Source: Pseudomonadaceae bacterium | Lineage (GTDB): Bacteria; Pseudomonadota; Gammaproteobacteria; Pseudomonadales; Pseudomonadaceae | Assembly: GCA_900766265.1 (NCBI GenBank) | Contig: CAAFUS010000018.1 | Location: forward strand, 62,001-126,000 | Reading direction: 5' to 3' | DNA: 64,000 nucleotides | Shown: piece after piece, positions 25,164 to 33,951 of the stretch | Layout of the letters: every line of letters starts with the position of its first letter | Position numbering within the stretch: the first letter of the stretch is position 1 | Position numbers and translations under genes: made by a program | The notes under the pieces: model-generated | Seen by the model: the letters and a program-made list of their open reading frames with translations, nothing else | What the model was told of the DNA's origin: nothing | Databases searched by the model: none

Positions 25164-26338
25164 CCATGCGGATCAAGCTGGCCGTCGCACTGGCCGCAGC
25201 CGTGGCGCTGGCCCTGCTGGGTTTCTATCTGCAAAGCCGGTTGCAGCCCTACGAGGAAACCATCGAGCACGGCCCGGCGCCCGAAGCGAGGGCCAACCCT
25301 TATCTCGCGGCCGAAACCTTTCTGCGCGAACGGGGCATCACCACCCGGCGCAACGACGATCTGGAAGCCGTCCGGGGCCTGCCCGGTCCCGACAACACCC
25401 TGTTGCTGCTGGGCGACCGCAGCCGCATGAGCCCCCGTCAGTCACGCCAGCTGCTGGAGTGGGCCGCGAGCGGTGGCCACCTGATCTTCGTTGCCGAGCG
25501 GCTATGGGACGAAGACCAAGGCAGGAGCGGCGACCTGTTGCTCGACGGTCTAGAGCTCCAGCAGTACGAAACCGATGAGCTGTCAGCCGAAGACTCCGGC
25601 AAGGCGGAGCATCCCGACACCGCCGAGCCCTATCCCGAACTGACCAAGCTGTATCTGGAAAACGAACAGGCGCCTGCCTACATCGCCTTCGACACCGGCT
25701 ATCACCTCTACGACGCAGGCAATCGCGCGCACGCCTGGGCCAACAGCGCCGCGGCCACTCACATGCTCCAACTGCAACATGGCGATGGCCTGGTGACGGT
25801 GCTGACCGACGCCTGGATCTGGCAGAACCGCAAGATCGGCCAGTACGACCATGCCTGGCTACTCTGGTACCTGACCCAGGACAGCGCCGTGACCCTGATC
25901 TACCGGGCCGATCACGAAAGTCTCGCCCGGCTGCTGCTCGAACACTTCCCGGAAGCACTCACCGCCCTGCTGCTGATGCTCACCCTGCTGATCTGGCATC
26001 ACGCGCAGCGCCAGGGTCCGATCCAGGTTCCACCGAGCCCCATACGCCGCCAGTTGCAGGAACATCTTCGCGGGGCTGCAGATTTCCTGCTGCGCCGCAG
26101 CGGGCCGCAGCGCCTGCTGCTGGGCCTGCAAAAGGACATCCACCGGCGTGCGCGCCACCGCCATCCCGGCTTCGAACGCCTCCCGGTCGCCGAGCAATGG
26201 CAGGTGCTCGGCCAACTGAGCAGGCTGCCAGTCAACGCCATCAGCCAGGCGATGCGGCCGCTACCGGTCGAACGCATTCGCCCCCTCGATTTCACCCGCC
26301 AGGTCGCCCACCTGCAAAACCTCAGGAATGCCCTATGA
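25160..26338 (+). CDS. DUF4350-containing membrane protein of the MoxR operon
   Basis: A 392-aa protein starting at ATG 25160, overlapping the previous stop (ATGA). It has an N-terminal membrane anchor (KLAVALAAAVALALLGFYLQ), then a Rossmann-like DUF4350 domain: ANPYLAAETFLRERGI, a NTLLLLGDRSRMSP strand-turn and a GGHLIFVAERLW segment. A second membrane helix (EALTALLLMLTLLIWHHAQ) precedes a basic cytosolic tail of ~110 residues. The layout places the globular domain in the periplasm. DUF4350 proteins are regular partners of MoxR ATPases; no function is known. Confidence 0.86.
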   Translation: MTMRIKLAVALAAAVALALLGFYLQSRLQPYEETIEHGPAPEARANPYLAAETFLRERGITTRRNDDLEAVRGLPGPDNTLLLLGDRSRMSPRQSRQLLEWAASGGHLIFVAERLWDEDQGRSGDLLLDGLELQQYETDELSAEDSGKAEHPDTAEPYPELTKLYLENEQAPAYIAFDTGYHLYDAGNRAHAWANSAAATHMLQLQHGDGLVTVLTDAWIWQNRKIGQYDHAWLLWYLTQDSAVTLIYRADHESLARLLLEHFPEALTALLLMLTLLIWHHAQRQGPIQVPPSPIRRQLQEHLRGAADFLLRRSGPQRLLLGLQKDIHRRARHRHPGFERLPVAEQWQVLGQLSRLPVNAISQAMRPLPVERIRPLDFTRQVAHLQNLRNAL

Positions 26339-27351
26339 GCGAACAGACGCCCGAACCGACCGCCAGCACACCCCCGGCGGCTGCGCCCAGTAGCCAGCGC
26401 GCACGCGCGAGCCAGCTCGCCCAGGTTCTCGAGCAGGAGCTGCACAAGGCCCTGATCGGTCAGAACGAAGTCGTCGAAGGCGTGCTCACCGCACTCATCG
26501 CCGGCGGCCATGTGCTCATCGAAGGGGTACCGGGCCTCGGCAAGACGCTGCTTGTCCGCGCCCTGGCGCGCTGCTTCGGCGGCGAATTCGCGCGCATTCA
26601 GTTCACCCCCGACCTGATGCCCAGCGACGTCACTGGCCACGCGGTCTACGACCTGCAGAGCGAGCAGTTCAAGCTGCGCAAGGGGCCAGCGTTCACCAAC
26701 TTGCTGCTGGCGGACGAGATCAACCGGGCACCGGCGAAGACGCAGGCCGCGCTGCTCGAAGTCATGCAGGAACGCCAGATCACCCTTGAAGGCCGTGCTC
26801 TGGCCGTCCCACAACCCTTCCTGGTGATGGCCACGCAGAACCCCATCGAGCAGGAAGGGACCTACCCACTGCCCGAGGCCGAGCTCGATCGCTTCATGCT
26901 GATGCTGCGCATGGACTACCCGCAGGTCGACGAGGAGATGACCCTGGTCCGCCAGGTAACACGCTCCGCCAAGGGCGACATGCTGGACGTCACCCCACTG
27001 CGCAGCCTGTTGCAAGCTCGCGACGTCCTTGCCCTGCAGAGGATCGCCGCCGACCTGCCCATCGACGAGCAAGTGCTCGAATATGCCGTGCGCCTGGTAA
27101 GAGCGACCCGTTCCTGGCCCGGCCTAACCCTCGGCGCCGGCCCCCGGGCTTCCATCGCACTCGTGCGCGGCGCCCGCGCCCGAGCCCTGCTGCGCGGCGG
27201 TGAGTTCGTTACGCCGGACGACATCAAGGCCTGTGCCCTGCCCGTGCTTCGCCATCGCGTGCGTCTGTCGCCGGAGCTCGATATCGAAGGGCTCTCGGCA
27301 GATCAGGTGCTGCGCCAGCTGCTCGACCAGATTCCGGCGCCTCGCCTGTGA
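26335..27351 (+). CDS. MoxR-family AAA+ ATPase
   Basis: A 338-aa AAA+ ATPase likely acting as a chaperone for its operon partners. It has Walker A GVPGLGKT at residues 64-71, Walker B LLLADEINR near 125-132, sensor 1 MATQNP near 165, the arginine-finger region EAELDRFMLML, and a C-terminal lid. The first ~25 residues are Pro/Ala/Ser-rich. ATG 26335 overlaps the DUF4350 stop (ATGA). Related MoxR proteins aid metal-centre insertion or assembly of vWA proteins, but in this operon type no substrate is established; the adjacent DUF58 protein is the natural candidate. Confidence 0.93.
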   Translation: MSEQTPEPTASTPPAAAPSSQRARASQLAQVLEQELHKALIGQNEVVEGVLTALIAGGHVLIEGVPGLGKTLLVRALARCFGGEFARIQFTPDLMPSDVTGHAVYDLQSEQFKLRKGPAFTNLLLADEINRAPAKTQAALLEVMQERQITLEGRALAVPQPFLVMATQNPIEQEGTYPLPEAELDRFMLMLRMDYPQVDEEMTLVRQVTRSAKGDMLDVTPLRSLLQARDVLALQRIAADLPIDEQVLEYAVRLVRATRSWPGLTLGAGPRASIALVRGARARALLRGGEFVTPDDIKACALPVLRHRVRLSPELDIEGLSADQVLRQLLDQIPAPRL

Positions 27352-27367
27352 TCCGGACGCCAGAACG

Positions 27368-28699
27368 ATGAACCCGTCCCGCCGGCTGATCCTCCTGATG
27401 GCCGCCCTGCTGCTGCTCGCCGTTTCGCTCGGCGCATTGCCCGCGCTCGGTGTCGCCTTGCCGGTGGCGCTGGACGGGCTGTGGTGGGGCCTGCTGCTCG
27501 CGACGCTGGCCATCGCCGCGCTCGATGCGCTCCAGTTGCGGCGCTTGCCGACGCCCGAGGCGATGCGGAGCCTGGCAGGCAACTTGCCGCTTGGCCGCAC
27601 CAGCGAGGTGCGCCTGGCGTTGCGGCATCGCTTCGCACAACCGATCAGCCTCGAGGTGTTCGACCATGCGCCACCAGGGATGGCGGTCGAACGCCTGCCG
27701 CAACGGATCACGCTGCGGCCCGGGGAGCGCGGGGAGCTCGGCTACCTCCTTCGCCCGAACCGTCGGGGCCATTTCTCGTTCGAGACCTGCGAGATCTGCC
27801 TGCCGAGCCGGCTGGGGCTCTGGCGAATGCGCCGCCTGCTGGCGCTGCCCGCCCAGACCCGAGTCTATCCCGACTTCGCCAGGCTTCACGGCGCGCAACT
27901 CACCGTGGTGGACAACTGGCTCAGCCAGCTCGGCGTCAGGCAGCAGCCTCGTCGTGGCCTCGGGATGGAATTCCATCAGCTGCGCGAATTTCGTGACGGC
28001 GACACGCTCCGTCAGATCGACTGGAAGGCCACGGCGCGCAAACGTACCCCAATTGCCCGTGAATACCAGGACGAGCGCGACCAGCAGATCCTGTTCATGC
28101 TCGATGGCGGCCGGAGGATGCGCAGCCAGGACGACGAGCTCTCGCATTTCGACCACGCCCTCAATGCCTGTCTGCTGCTCAGCCACGTCGCCCTGCGCCA
28201 GGGCGATGCGGTTGGTATTTCGGCCTTTGCCACGCAGCAGCCGCGCTTCATCGCTCCGGCCAAGGGATCGGCGCACCTGAGCACGCTGCTCAATGCCCTG
28301 TATGACCTGCAAAGCAGCACGTTGGCGTCGGACTTCGCTACGGCCGTCGACGATGTACTGGCGCGCCAGCGCCGACGCGCCCTGGTGGTGCTGCTGAGCA
28401 ACCTCCGGGACGACGACGATGCAGAGCTGCTGACCGCGGTGCGCCGCCTGTCGCGCCGGCACCGCGTTCTGGTGGTCAGCCTGAGGGAAGAGGTGCTCGA
28501 TCGGCTGCGCCACACACCTGTCGAGGGATATGAGCAGGCGCTCGCCTATTGCGGCACGGTCGATTACCTCAACGCGCGCAGCACCTTGCACGAGCGACTG
28601 ACGGCCCATGGCGTTCCGGTTCTGGACGTCCGCCCGGCCGAACTCGGCCCCGAGATCGTCGCCCGCTACCTGGCCTGGAAGAAAGCCGGCACGCTCTGA
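27368..28699 (+). CDS. DUF58 membrane-anchored vWA-like protein, last gene of the MoxR operon
   Basis: A 443-aa protein with two N-terminal membrane helices (LILLMAALLLLAVSLGALPAL and the next ~20 residues), a beta-rich region, then the DUF58 core: GMEFHQLREFRDGDTLRQID near residues 198-217 and WKATARKR. The following vWA-like fold has LFMLDGGRRM where a metal-binding MIDAS would read DxSxS, so it probably does not bind metal in the usual way, as is common in DUF58. It begins 16 bp after moxR. Expected partner of the MoxR ATPase. Confidence 0.92.
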   Translation: MNPSRRLILLMAALLLLAVSLGALPALGVALPVALDGLWWGLLLATLAIAALDALQLRRLPTPEAMRSLAGNLPLGRTSEVRLALRHRFAQPISLEVFDHAPPGMAVERLPQRITLRPGERGELGYLLRPNRRGHFSFETCEICLPSRLGLWRMRRLLALPAQTRVYPDFARLHGAQLTVVDNWLSQLGVRQQPRRGLGMEFHQLREFRDGDTLRQIDWKATARKRTPIAREYQDERDQQILFMLDGGRRMRSQDDELSHFDHALNACLLLSHVALRQGDAVGISAFATQQPRFIAPAKGSAHLSTLLNALYDLQSSTLASDFATAVDDVLARQRRRALVVLLSNLRDDDDAELLTAVRRLSRRHRVLVVSLREEVLDRLRHTPVEGYEQALAYCGTVDYLNARSTLHERLTAHGVPVLDVRPAELGPEIVARYLAWKKAGTL

Positions 28700-28712
28700 A
28701 CCCTGCCGGCGC

Positions 28713-29150
28713 TCAACGCGCCGGATCGGAGCCGACCCGATCGGTTTCCATGTGGCCGTCGCCCTCGCGCCAGACAGGGCTCGGCGAACCGCTGCCGGTC
28801 GGTACGAAGGGCTGGAAGCTGAAGTAATGCCGTAGCGCGTTGATCATGCCGACGAACTCGGCCGACGGCGCGATCAGGGCGAAGCCCGAATCGAAGCTGC
28901 CCGGCGTCACGTCTTCGTGCGTCCACTGGCAGGTCGCGGAAAAGTCCACATAACGAAGGCGCCCACCCTGGCCGGGGATTTTCAGGCGCATGTCGAATCG
29001 CGCGTTGACCAGCATGGGATAGGGGCTGATGAGCATCAGCCCCTTTTCCGACAGATTGCCGATGAACCCCATCGGCTTGTCGGTGATACGGTTGAAAACC
29101 TTGAGGTAATAGGGCAACTGGTGTCGTTCGATACGCCGTTGGTTGAGCAT
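28713..29150 (-). CDS. PilZ domain c-di-GMP receptor
   Basis: A 145-aa single-domain PilZ protein. The two c-di-GMP contacts are present: RxxxR in NQRRIERHQ (residues 3-11) and the NxSxxG form in IGNLSEKGLML (near residue 33). A beta barrel follows, ending with FDSGFALIAPS and a helix, then a disordered Gly/Ser-rich tail of ~30 residues. There is no output domain, so it probably acts through partner binding. It is convergent with the MoxR operon, 13 bp from the DUF58 stop. Confidence 0.88.
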   Translation of the reverse strand: MLNQRRIERHQLPYYLKVFNRITDKPMGFIGNLSEKGLMLISPYPMLVNARFDMRLKIPGQGGRLRYVDFSATCQWTHEDVTPGSFDSGFALIAPSAEFVGMINALRHYFSFQPFVPTGSGSPSPVWREGDGHMETDRVGSDPAR

Positions 29151-29204
29151 GTCAGACCTCCCCCACCTGCTGCCAGTATGGCTGCTGCATTGCTTTACGG
29201 CCAG

Positions 29205-29630
29205 TCAGCCGCCGCAGTCCCGGCTGATCCTGCCTGCCAAATAGTGCCGCGCAGACTCCACCTGAGTCTCGCTGTAGTACTGCCGCTCGCCGCGCTCGTC
29301 GGTGCGGAAGAAACGCCCGCCATCGGCCAGCTGCGCAAGCTCCTGGCGAAGACGCCTACAGTGCTCGTCACGCTCGGCCCGAGCCTTCTGCGCCTTCTCA
29401 TCGGCGGCCTGCCGTTCCTGCCGCCGGGCCTCGAACAGACGCTCGGTCCGCTGAAGCCGCTCCTGCACCACCTCGTCCCGCTCCATCACCTGCGGCCTGA
29501 CCTCAATCCGCTCGGCACCGGCGGGCGGATTCTGCCCGAACTGCACGCGTCCCTGCTCATCGGTCCAGCGGTAGATCTGCGCCGATGCCACCAGCGGAAA
29601 CGCCAACGCCATCCACACTATTGCGCGCAC
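29205..29630 (-). CDS. DUF4124 domain periplasmic protein
   Basis: A 141-aa exported protein. GTG 29630 follows GGAGG by five bases; the frame stays open ten codons further upstream. The signal peptide AIVWMALAFPLVASA is followed by the DUF4124 motif QIYRWTDEQGRVQFGQNPP, then a long charged coiled coil (RDEVVQERLQRTERLFEARR onward) and a C-terminal part with two Cys. DUF4124 is a small beta domain of unknown function at the N-terminus of many proteobacterial envelope proteins. It follows the lipoprotein gene by 31 bp and is probably cotranscribed. Confidence 0.85.
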   Translation of the reverse strand: MRAIVWMALAFPLVASAQIYRWTDEQGRVQFGQNPPAGAERIEVRPQVMERDEVVQERLQRTERLFEARRQERQAADEKAQKARAERDEHCRRLRQELAQLADGGRFFRTDERGERQYYSETQVESARHYLAGRISRDCGG

Positions 29631-29661
29631 AGACCCCTCCCTGGTTTCGACCGCGAGCAAC

Positions 29662-30039
29662 CTAAGGCTTGGCCGGAAGGGCCTTCACCGTCTCGCTTGA
29701 CTGATAATGCCCCAACTGTCGCAACGTCTCCAGCCTGGCGCGCGAGCGGAACGCATACTCGCTGGCCGGATAACGGGTAATGATGAACTGGTATGTCTGC
29801 GCCGCATCCACGAACAGGCCCTGCCGCTCCAGGCACTGGCCGCGCAACAGCGATATCTCCGGCTGCACGTAGCTGCGCGAACGGCTACGGCGTTCGGCTT
29901 GAGACAGCGCCAACACCGTCTTGTCGCAATCGCCCCGCTCGTAATATTGATAGGCCTCGTCCAGATGCCGGTCGAGCGAGCTCTGGGTGCCGCAGCCAGT
30001 GGCCAGAGCGGCCAGGGTGAACAAAATGAAAGTGCGCAT
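29662..30039 (-). CDS. TPR-like outer-membrane lipoprotein, 125 aa
   Basis: The N-terminus MRTFILFTLAALATGCGTQ is a lipoprotein signal with lipobox LATGC (Cys16). The mature part has tetratricopeptide-like helices: HLDEAYQYYERGDCDKTVLA, EISLLRGQCLERQGLFVDAA and YQFIITRYPASEYAFRSRAR, resembling the beta-barrel-assembly-type repeat proteins. No named orthologue recognised. Residue +2 is Gly, not Asp, so transport to the outer membrane is likely. ATG 30039 follows GGAGGATCC. Divergent from pykA across 153 bp. Confidence 0.83.
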   Translation of the reverse strand: MRTFILFTLAALATGCGTQSSLDRHLDEAYQYYERGDCDKTVLALSQAERRSRSRSYVQPEISLLRGQCLERQGLFVDAAQTYQFIITRYPASEYAFRSRARLETLRQLGHYQSSETVKALPAKP

Positions 30040-30192
30040 GGGATCCTCCGTTGAGGACGTTATCGACCGGCCGGGCAGAAACTCCAGCCGTCTGCCCGGC
30101 GGCGCGCCATGCCAAAGAGTAGTGCCGCCCGACGATGACTACAGCGCCAGCGCGTAGTAGCCTCCGGAGCAGCCAGAACAAGGAGTCTTTGC

Positions 30193-31644
30193 ATGACCTC
30201 GCGTCGTACCAAAATCGTCGCCACCCTCGGCCCCGCCAGCAACTCCCCGGAAGTGATCGAGCAACTGATCCTGGCCGGGCTCAACGTCGCACGCCTCAAC
30301 TTTTCCCACGGCACGCCTGACGAGCACAAGGCCCGGGCACGCCTGATCCGCGACATCGCCGCCAAGCACGGGCGCTACGTGGCGCTGCTCGGCGATCTGC
30401 AAGGTCCGAAGATCCGCATCGCCAAGTTCGCCAACAAGCGCATCGAACTCAAGGAAGGCGACCTGTTCCGCTTCTCCGTCACCCACCCGCGTGACGCCGG
30501 CACCCAAGAAGTGGTCGGCATCGACTACCCGGACCTGATCAACGACTGCTCGGTCAACGACGAACTGCTGCTCGACGACGGCCGCGTGGTGATGTGCGTC
30601 GAGCACAAGACCGCCGACGAGCTGCACTGCAAGGTCCTGATCGGCGGCCCGCTGTCGGACCACAAGGGCATCAACCGTCGTGGCGGCGGCCTGACCGCTC
30701 CGGCGCTGACCGCCAAGGACAAGGCTGATATCAAGCTTGCAGCGGAAATGGAACTCGACTACCTGGCCGTGTCCTTTCCCCGCGACGCGGCCGACATGGA
30801 GCTGGCGCGCCGCCTTCGTGACGAGGCCGGCGGCACCGCCTGGCTGGTCGCCAAGATCGAACGGGCCGAGGCGGTGGCCGACGACGAAGCGCTCGATGGC
30901 CTGATTCGCGCCAGCGATGCGGTCATGGTGGCCCGCGGCGACCTGGGCGTCGAGATCGGCGACGCGGAGCTGGTCGGCATCCAGAAGAAGATCATTCTGC
31001 ACGCACGTCGGTACAACAAGGCGGTGATCACCGCGACCCAGATGATGGAGTCGATGATTTCCAACCCGATGCCGACCCGCGCCGAGGTCTCCGACGTGGC
31101 CAACGCCGTGCTCGATTACACCGACGCGGTGATGCTCTCGGCCGAGAGCGCCGCCGGGGCCTACCCGGTCGAAGCGGTCAAGGCCATGGCACGGGTCTGC
31201 CTCGGTGCCGAGAAGCACCCCACCAGCCAGAAATCGAGCCACCGCCTGGGCCACAGCTTCGACCGTTGCGACGAGAGCATCGCGCTCGCGGCGATGTACA
31301 CGGCCAACCACTTCCCAGGCGTCAAGGCGATCATCAGCCTGACCGAGAGCGGTTTCACCCCGTTGATCATGTCCCGCATCCGGTCGTCGGTGCCGATCTA
31401 TGCCTTTGCGCCGAACCGCGAAACCCAGGCACGGGTGGCGCTGTTCCGCGGTGTGTACACCATCCCCTTCGACCCTTCCATCGAACGCAGCGAGAGCGTC
31501 AGCCAGGCCGCGGTGAACGAATTGCTGCAGCGCGGTCTGGTGCAACCGGGCGACTGGGTGATCCTGACCAAGGGCGACAGCTACCACACCATCGGTGGCA
31601 CCAACAGCATGAAGCTGTTGCATGTTGGCGAAGCGCTGGTCTGA
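30193..31644 (+). CDS. pykA: Pyruvate kinase (PykA type)
   Basis: Final glycolytic step, PEP + ADP to pyruvate + ATP. The 483-aa protein has RRTKIVATLGPASNSPEVIE at the start, LNFSHGTPDEH, the active-site region YLAVSFPRDAADMELAR, and the signature MVARGDLGVEIGDAELVGIQ with KAVITATQMMESM and MLSAESAAG. Sequence and length fit the AMP/sugar-phosphate-responsive type II enzyme (PykA). AAGGAGT precedes the ATG. A clear terminator follows. Confidence 0.96.
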   Translation: MTSRRTKIVATLGPASNSPEVIEQLILAGLNVARLNFSHGTPDEHKARARLIRDIAAKHGRYVALLGDLQGPKIRIAKFANKRIELKEGDLFRFSVTHPRDAGTQEVVGIDYPDLINDCSVNDELLLDDGRVVMCVEHKTADELHCKVLIGGPLSDHKGINRRGGGLTAPALTAKDKADIKLAAEMELDYLAVSFPRDAADMELARRLRDEAGGTAWLVAKIERAEAVADDEALDGLIRASDAVMVARGDLGVEIGDAELVGIQKKIILHARRYNKAVITATQMMESMISNPMPTRAEVSDVANAVLDYTDAVMLSAESAAGAYPVEAVKAMARVCLGAEKHPTSQKSSHRLGHSFDRCDESIALAAMYTANHFPGVKAIISLTESGFTPLIMSRIRSSVPIYAFAPNRETQARVALFRGVYTIPFDPSIERSESVSQAAVNELLQRGLVQPGDWVILTKGDSYHTIGGTNSMKLLHVGEALV

Positions 31645-31661
31645 CCGATCTGGCAGCACCC

Positions 31662-31693
31662 AAGCGGAGCGGCTTCGGCCCCTCCGCTTTTTT
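31662..31693 (+). terminator. Intrinsic terminator of pykA
   Basis: AAGCGGAG (31662-31669) pairs with CTCCGCTT (31682-31689) around a 12-nt loop, followed by T residues to 31693. It also lies in front of the convergent reductase stop. Confidence 0.88.
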
Positions 31694-32627
31694 ATGCCTT
31701 GCGCATGGCCGACACGAAGCTGTCGCTGAGTATCTGCCCACGCGGCAGGCCGGCCATGAACAGGCGCCGCGTGGCCGCCTGGACGAAGCCTTCCCCACCA
31801 CAGAGCAGCGCGATGGTGCGCCGGGACGCTGGTTGCAGTGCAGAGAGCCACTGCTGGCCCTGCCCTTCCTCGACCCGCTCGACGTCCAGTTGCGGGTGAT
31901 GCCAGGCCAGCGCGTTCAGCGCGTCGTCCATATAGGCGCCGCCGAGATGCACCAGCCGGATCTGCGCCCCGTGCCCCTGGCGCAGCGCCTCACGCAGGAT
32001 CGCCCACAACGGCGCGAGGCCCGTTCCGCTGGCCATAAGGAGCAGCGGCAGGCCTTGCCACAACGGGTCGTAATGCAGTGCCCCGCCATGTAGGTTACCC
32101 AGGCGCAAGATGTCGCCAGGGCCGAGGCGACGCACCGTGTCGGCGAAGGCGCCGGGGTTACGGCAGTCGACATGAAACTCCAGCCAGGCGTCCTCGCCCG
32201 GAAGGCTGGCCAGCGAATACGGCCGAGCTATGCCCTGATCGGTCCAGAGCAGCACATGCTGGCCGGCGTCATAGCGAAAGGGCCGCTGGGGCTGCAGGCG
32301 TAGCCGGGCTATGTCGCTGGCAGGCCAGTCCACCGAACGCACGCTGGCCGGTATGCCCTCTCGTTCAGGATCGTAGACCCTGACCGTCAGGCGCTCACGG
32401 ACCCGACACTGGCATGCCAGGCGCCAGCCCGCCGCGCGCTGGTCGGACGGCAAGGCGTCGGGCCTCGCGTCCTCGGGCTCACCTTCGGTGCACAGCACCA
32501 TGCAGGCATGGCAACTGCCGGCACGACAGCTGTAGGGGACCCGGTGGCCGGCGAGGTTGAGCGCATCAAGCAGATTGGCATCGGCCTCGACCGTCCAGCA
32601 TTGCCCCGCACAGCACAATTCAGGCAT
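31692..32627 (-). CDS. 2Fe-2S ferredoxin / FAD-NAD(P) reductase electron-transfer protein
   Basis: A 311-aa oxidoreductase of the phenol hydroxylase/CDP-6-deoxyglucoseen reductase type. The N-terminal plant-type ferredoxin has CRAGSCHAC (Cys34, 39, 42) and a fourth Cys in WRLACQC near 72. Next come an FAD-binding barrel with RPYSLAS and an NAD-binding fold with MASGTGLAPLWAIL and a C-terminal CGGEGF. ATG 32627 overlaps the upstream cyclase gene by eight bases. No oxygenase component is nearby, so the electron acceptor is unknown. The same neighbour pair (reductase beside SadC and fumarase) is known in Pseudomonas aeruginosa. Confidence 0.88.
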   Translation of the reverse strand: MPELCCAGQCWTVEADANLLDALNLAGHRVPYSCRAGSCHACMVLCTEGEPEDARPDALPSDQRAAGWRLACQCRVRERLTVRVYDPEREGIPASVRSVDWPASDIARLRLQPQRPFRYDAGQHVLLWTDQGIARPYSLASLPGEDAWLEFHVDCRNPGAFADTVRRLGPGDILRLGNLHGGALHYDPLWQGLPLLLMASGTGLAPLWAILREALRQGHGAQIRLVHLGGAYMDDALNALAWHHPQLDVERVEEGQGQQWLSALQPASRRTIALLCGGEGFVQAATRRLFMAGLPRGQILSDSFVSAMRKA

Positions 32628-33753
32628 CGCCAGACGTCCAGGACGAGTGGCAGCGATTGCGTCCGCTGCGTTTGGCCTCGTACAGCGCCTCGTCGGCGCG
32701 CTGCAGGGCCGCCTCAAGGTCGTCGTTCGGGTTCAGCAGGGTCATGCCCACCGACAAGCTCAGCTGCGAGCAGCCTACGGCGGTGCCAGGTATTTCGGCC
32801 GCAGCGAAGGCTTCGCGCAGCCGCTCGCAACAGGCCGTGAAAGCTTCCGGCCCGGTGTCCGGCAACAGCAGGACGAATTCTTCGCCACCGTAGCGGGCCA
32901 GAATGTCACCTTCTCGCAGGCAGCTCCGGGCGATGGTGGCAAAACCCTGCAGCACGAGATCGCCGGTGGCATGGCCATGCACGTCGTTGATGCGCTTGAA
33001 ATGGTCCAGATCGATCAGCGCCAGGCCCGAGCGATGCCCCGGGCGAAGCCGCCGTATGTCGGCCTCGGCCAGTTTGATGAAGTGTCGCCGGTTGAACAGC
33101 CCGGTCAGCTCGTCGGTGGAGGCCAGGTCCTCGAGTTGACGCATCATGCCGCGCAGCGTCTCCTGGTGCGCCTGCAAGGCGATACGCCGCTGCCGCATCC
33201 GCTGGCGCATCCGGTATAGGTAACTGACGAAGAGGCTCATCCACACCAGCATCACCAGCAGGACGCAGGCTTCCAGCAGTGCGAGCTCGGGCTGCGCCAG
33301 CGTACGGTTGAAGTAATCCCACAGGTTGAGTCCGACATAGCTGCAGAACGCGAGGGCTGCGCAACGTACGAAGACCAGGGGTTTGAGGCTGAAGGCGGCG
33401 AACAGCAGCACCAGGACATAGAGAACGATCAGCGAGCCACGGGCCTCGCCCAGATGCGCGAGGAAATAGGTCAGCCAGAGCAGACCGACCAGCACCTGAG
33501 GTTCGGTCAGGCTCGGATCCTCGAAGCGCAGATTGCGCCCGCTGCGGAAGAAATAAAAGAAGATCAATTGGCTGCCGATGATCATTGCGCCGGAGGCCAC
33601 CGCCGAGCTGGCCGACGCCTGGTAGAACCCGACGACCACAGTCAGCCAGGTCAGCAGCAAGGCCAGCGCATAGGTCCCGGCGGCCATGCCGAAGCGTTTG
33701 AGCAGCAAGAGTTGTAGCGCCTGTTGAGCACCCTCGTCACGCATCACGCCCAT
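32620..33753 (-). CDS. Membrane diguanylate cyclase, SadC-like
   Basis: A 377-aa c-di-GMP synthase. Six membrane helices fill residues ~20-185 with short loops, a linker helix (RMRQRMRQRRIALQAHQETL) follows, and a GGDEF domain has DELTGLFNRRHF, LIDLDHFKRIND and an intact GGEEF near residue 286. An RxxD inhibitory site (REGD) stands five residues before it, so product inhibition is likely. Position between a ferredoxin reductase and class I fumarase matches sadC of P. aeruginosa, which controls surface attachment and Psl/alginate; orthology is inferred from synteny, and this protein seems shorter. Confidence 0.9.
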   Translation of the reverse strand: MGVMRDEGAQQALQLLLLKRFGMAAGTYALALLLTWLTVVVGFYQASASSAVASGAMIIGSQLIFFYFFRSGRNLRFEDPSLTEPQVLVGLLWLTYFLAHLGEARGSLIVLYVLVLLFAAFSLKPLVFVRCAALAFCSYVGLNLWDYFNRTLAQPELALLEACVLLVMLVWMSLFVSYLYRMRQRMRQRRIALQAHQETLRGMMRQLEDLASTDELTGLFNRRHFIKLAEADIRRLRPGHRSGLALIDLDHFKRINDVHGHATGDLVLQGFATIARSCLREGDILARYGGEEFVLLLPDTGPEAFTACCERLREAFAAAEIPGTAVGCSQLSLSVGMTLLNPNDDLEAALQRADEALYEAKRSGRNRCHSSWTSGDA

Positions 33754-33951
33754 GGGGTCCGTCCCGCGATATCATTTTGATGGCAATCTACGTGAAAGCC
33801 AGGCGAAAACCTAGTACGCATCCCTTCTCTCCTGCGGCTGTGTCCATTCAATGCAGCGCGCTATACTGCCGCGCGTTTTTCCTGCGAGAGCGCGCCAGCT
33901 GCCTGGCTCGGCGCGCCTCGGTTGTTCCCGCCCCCCTAGAGGACGCGCAGC

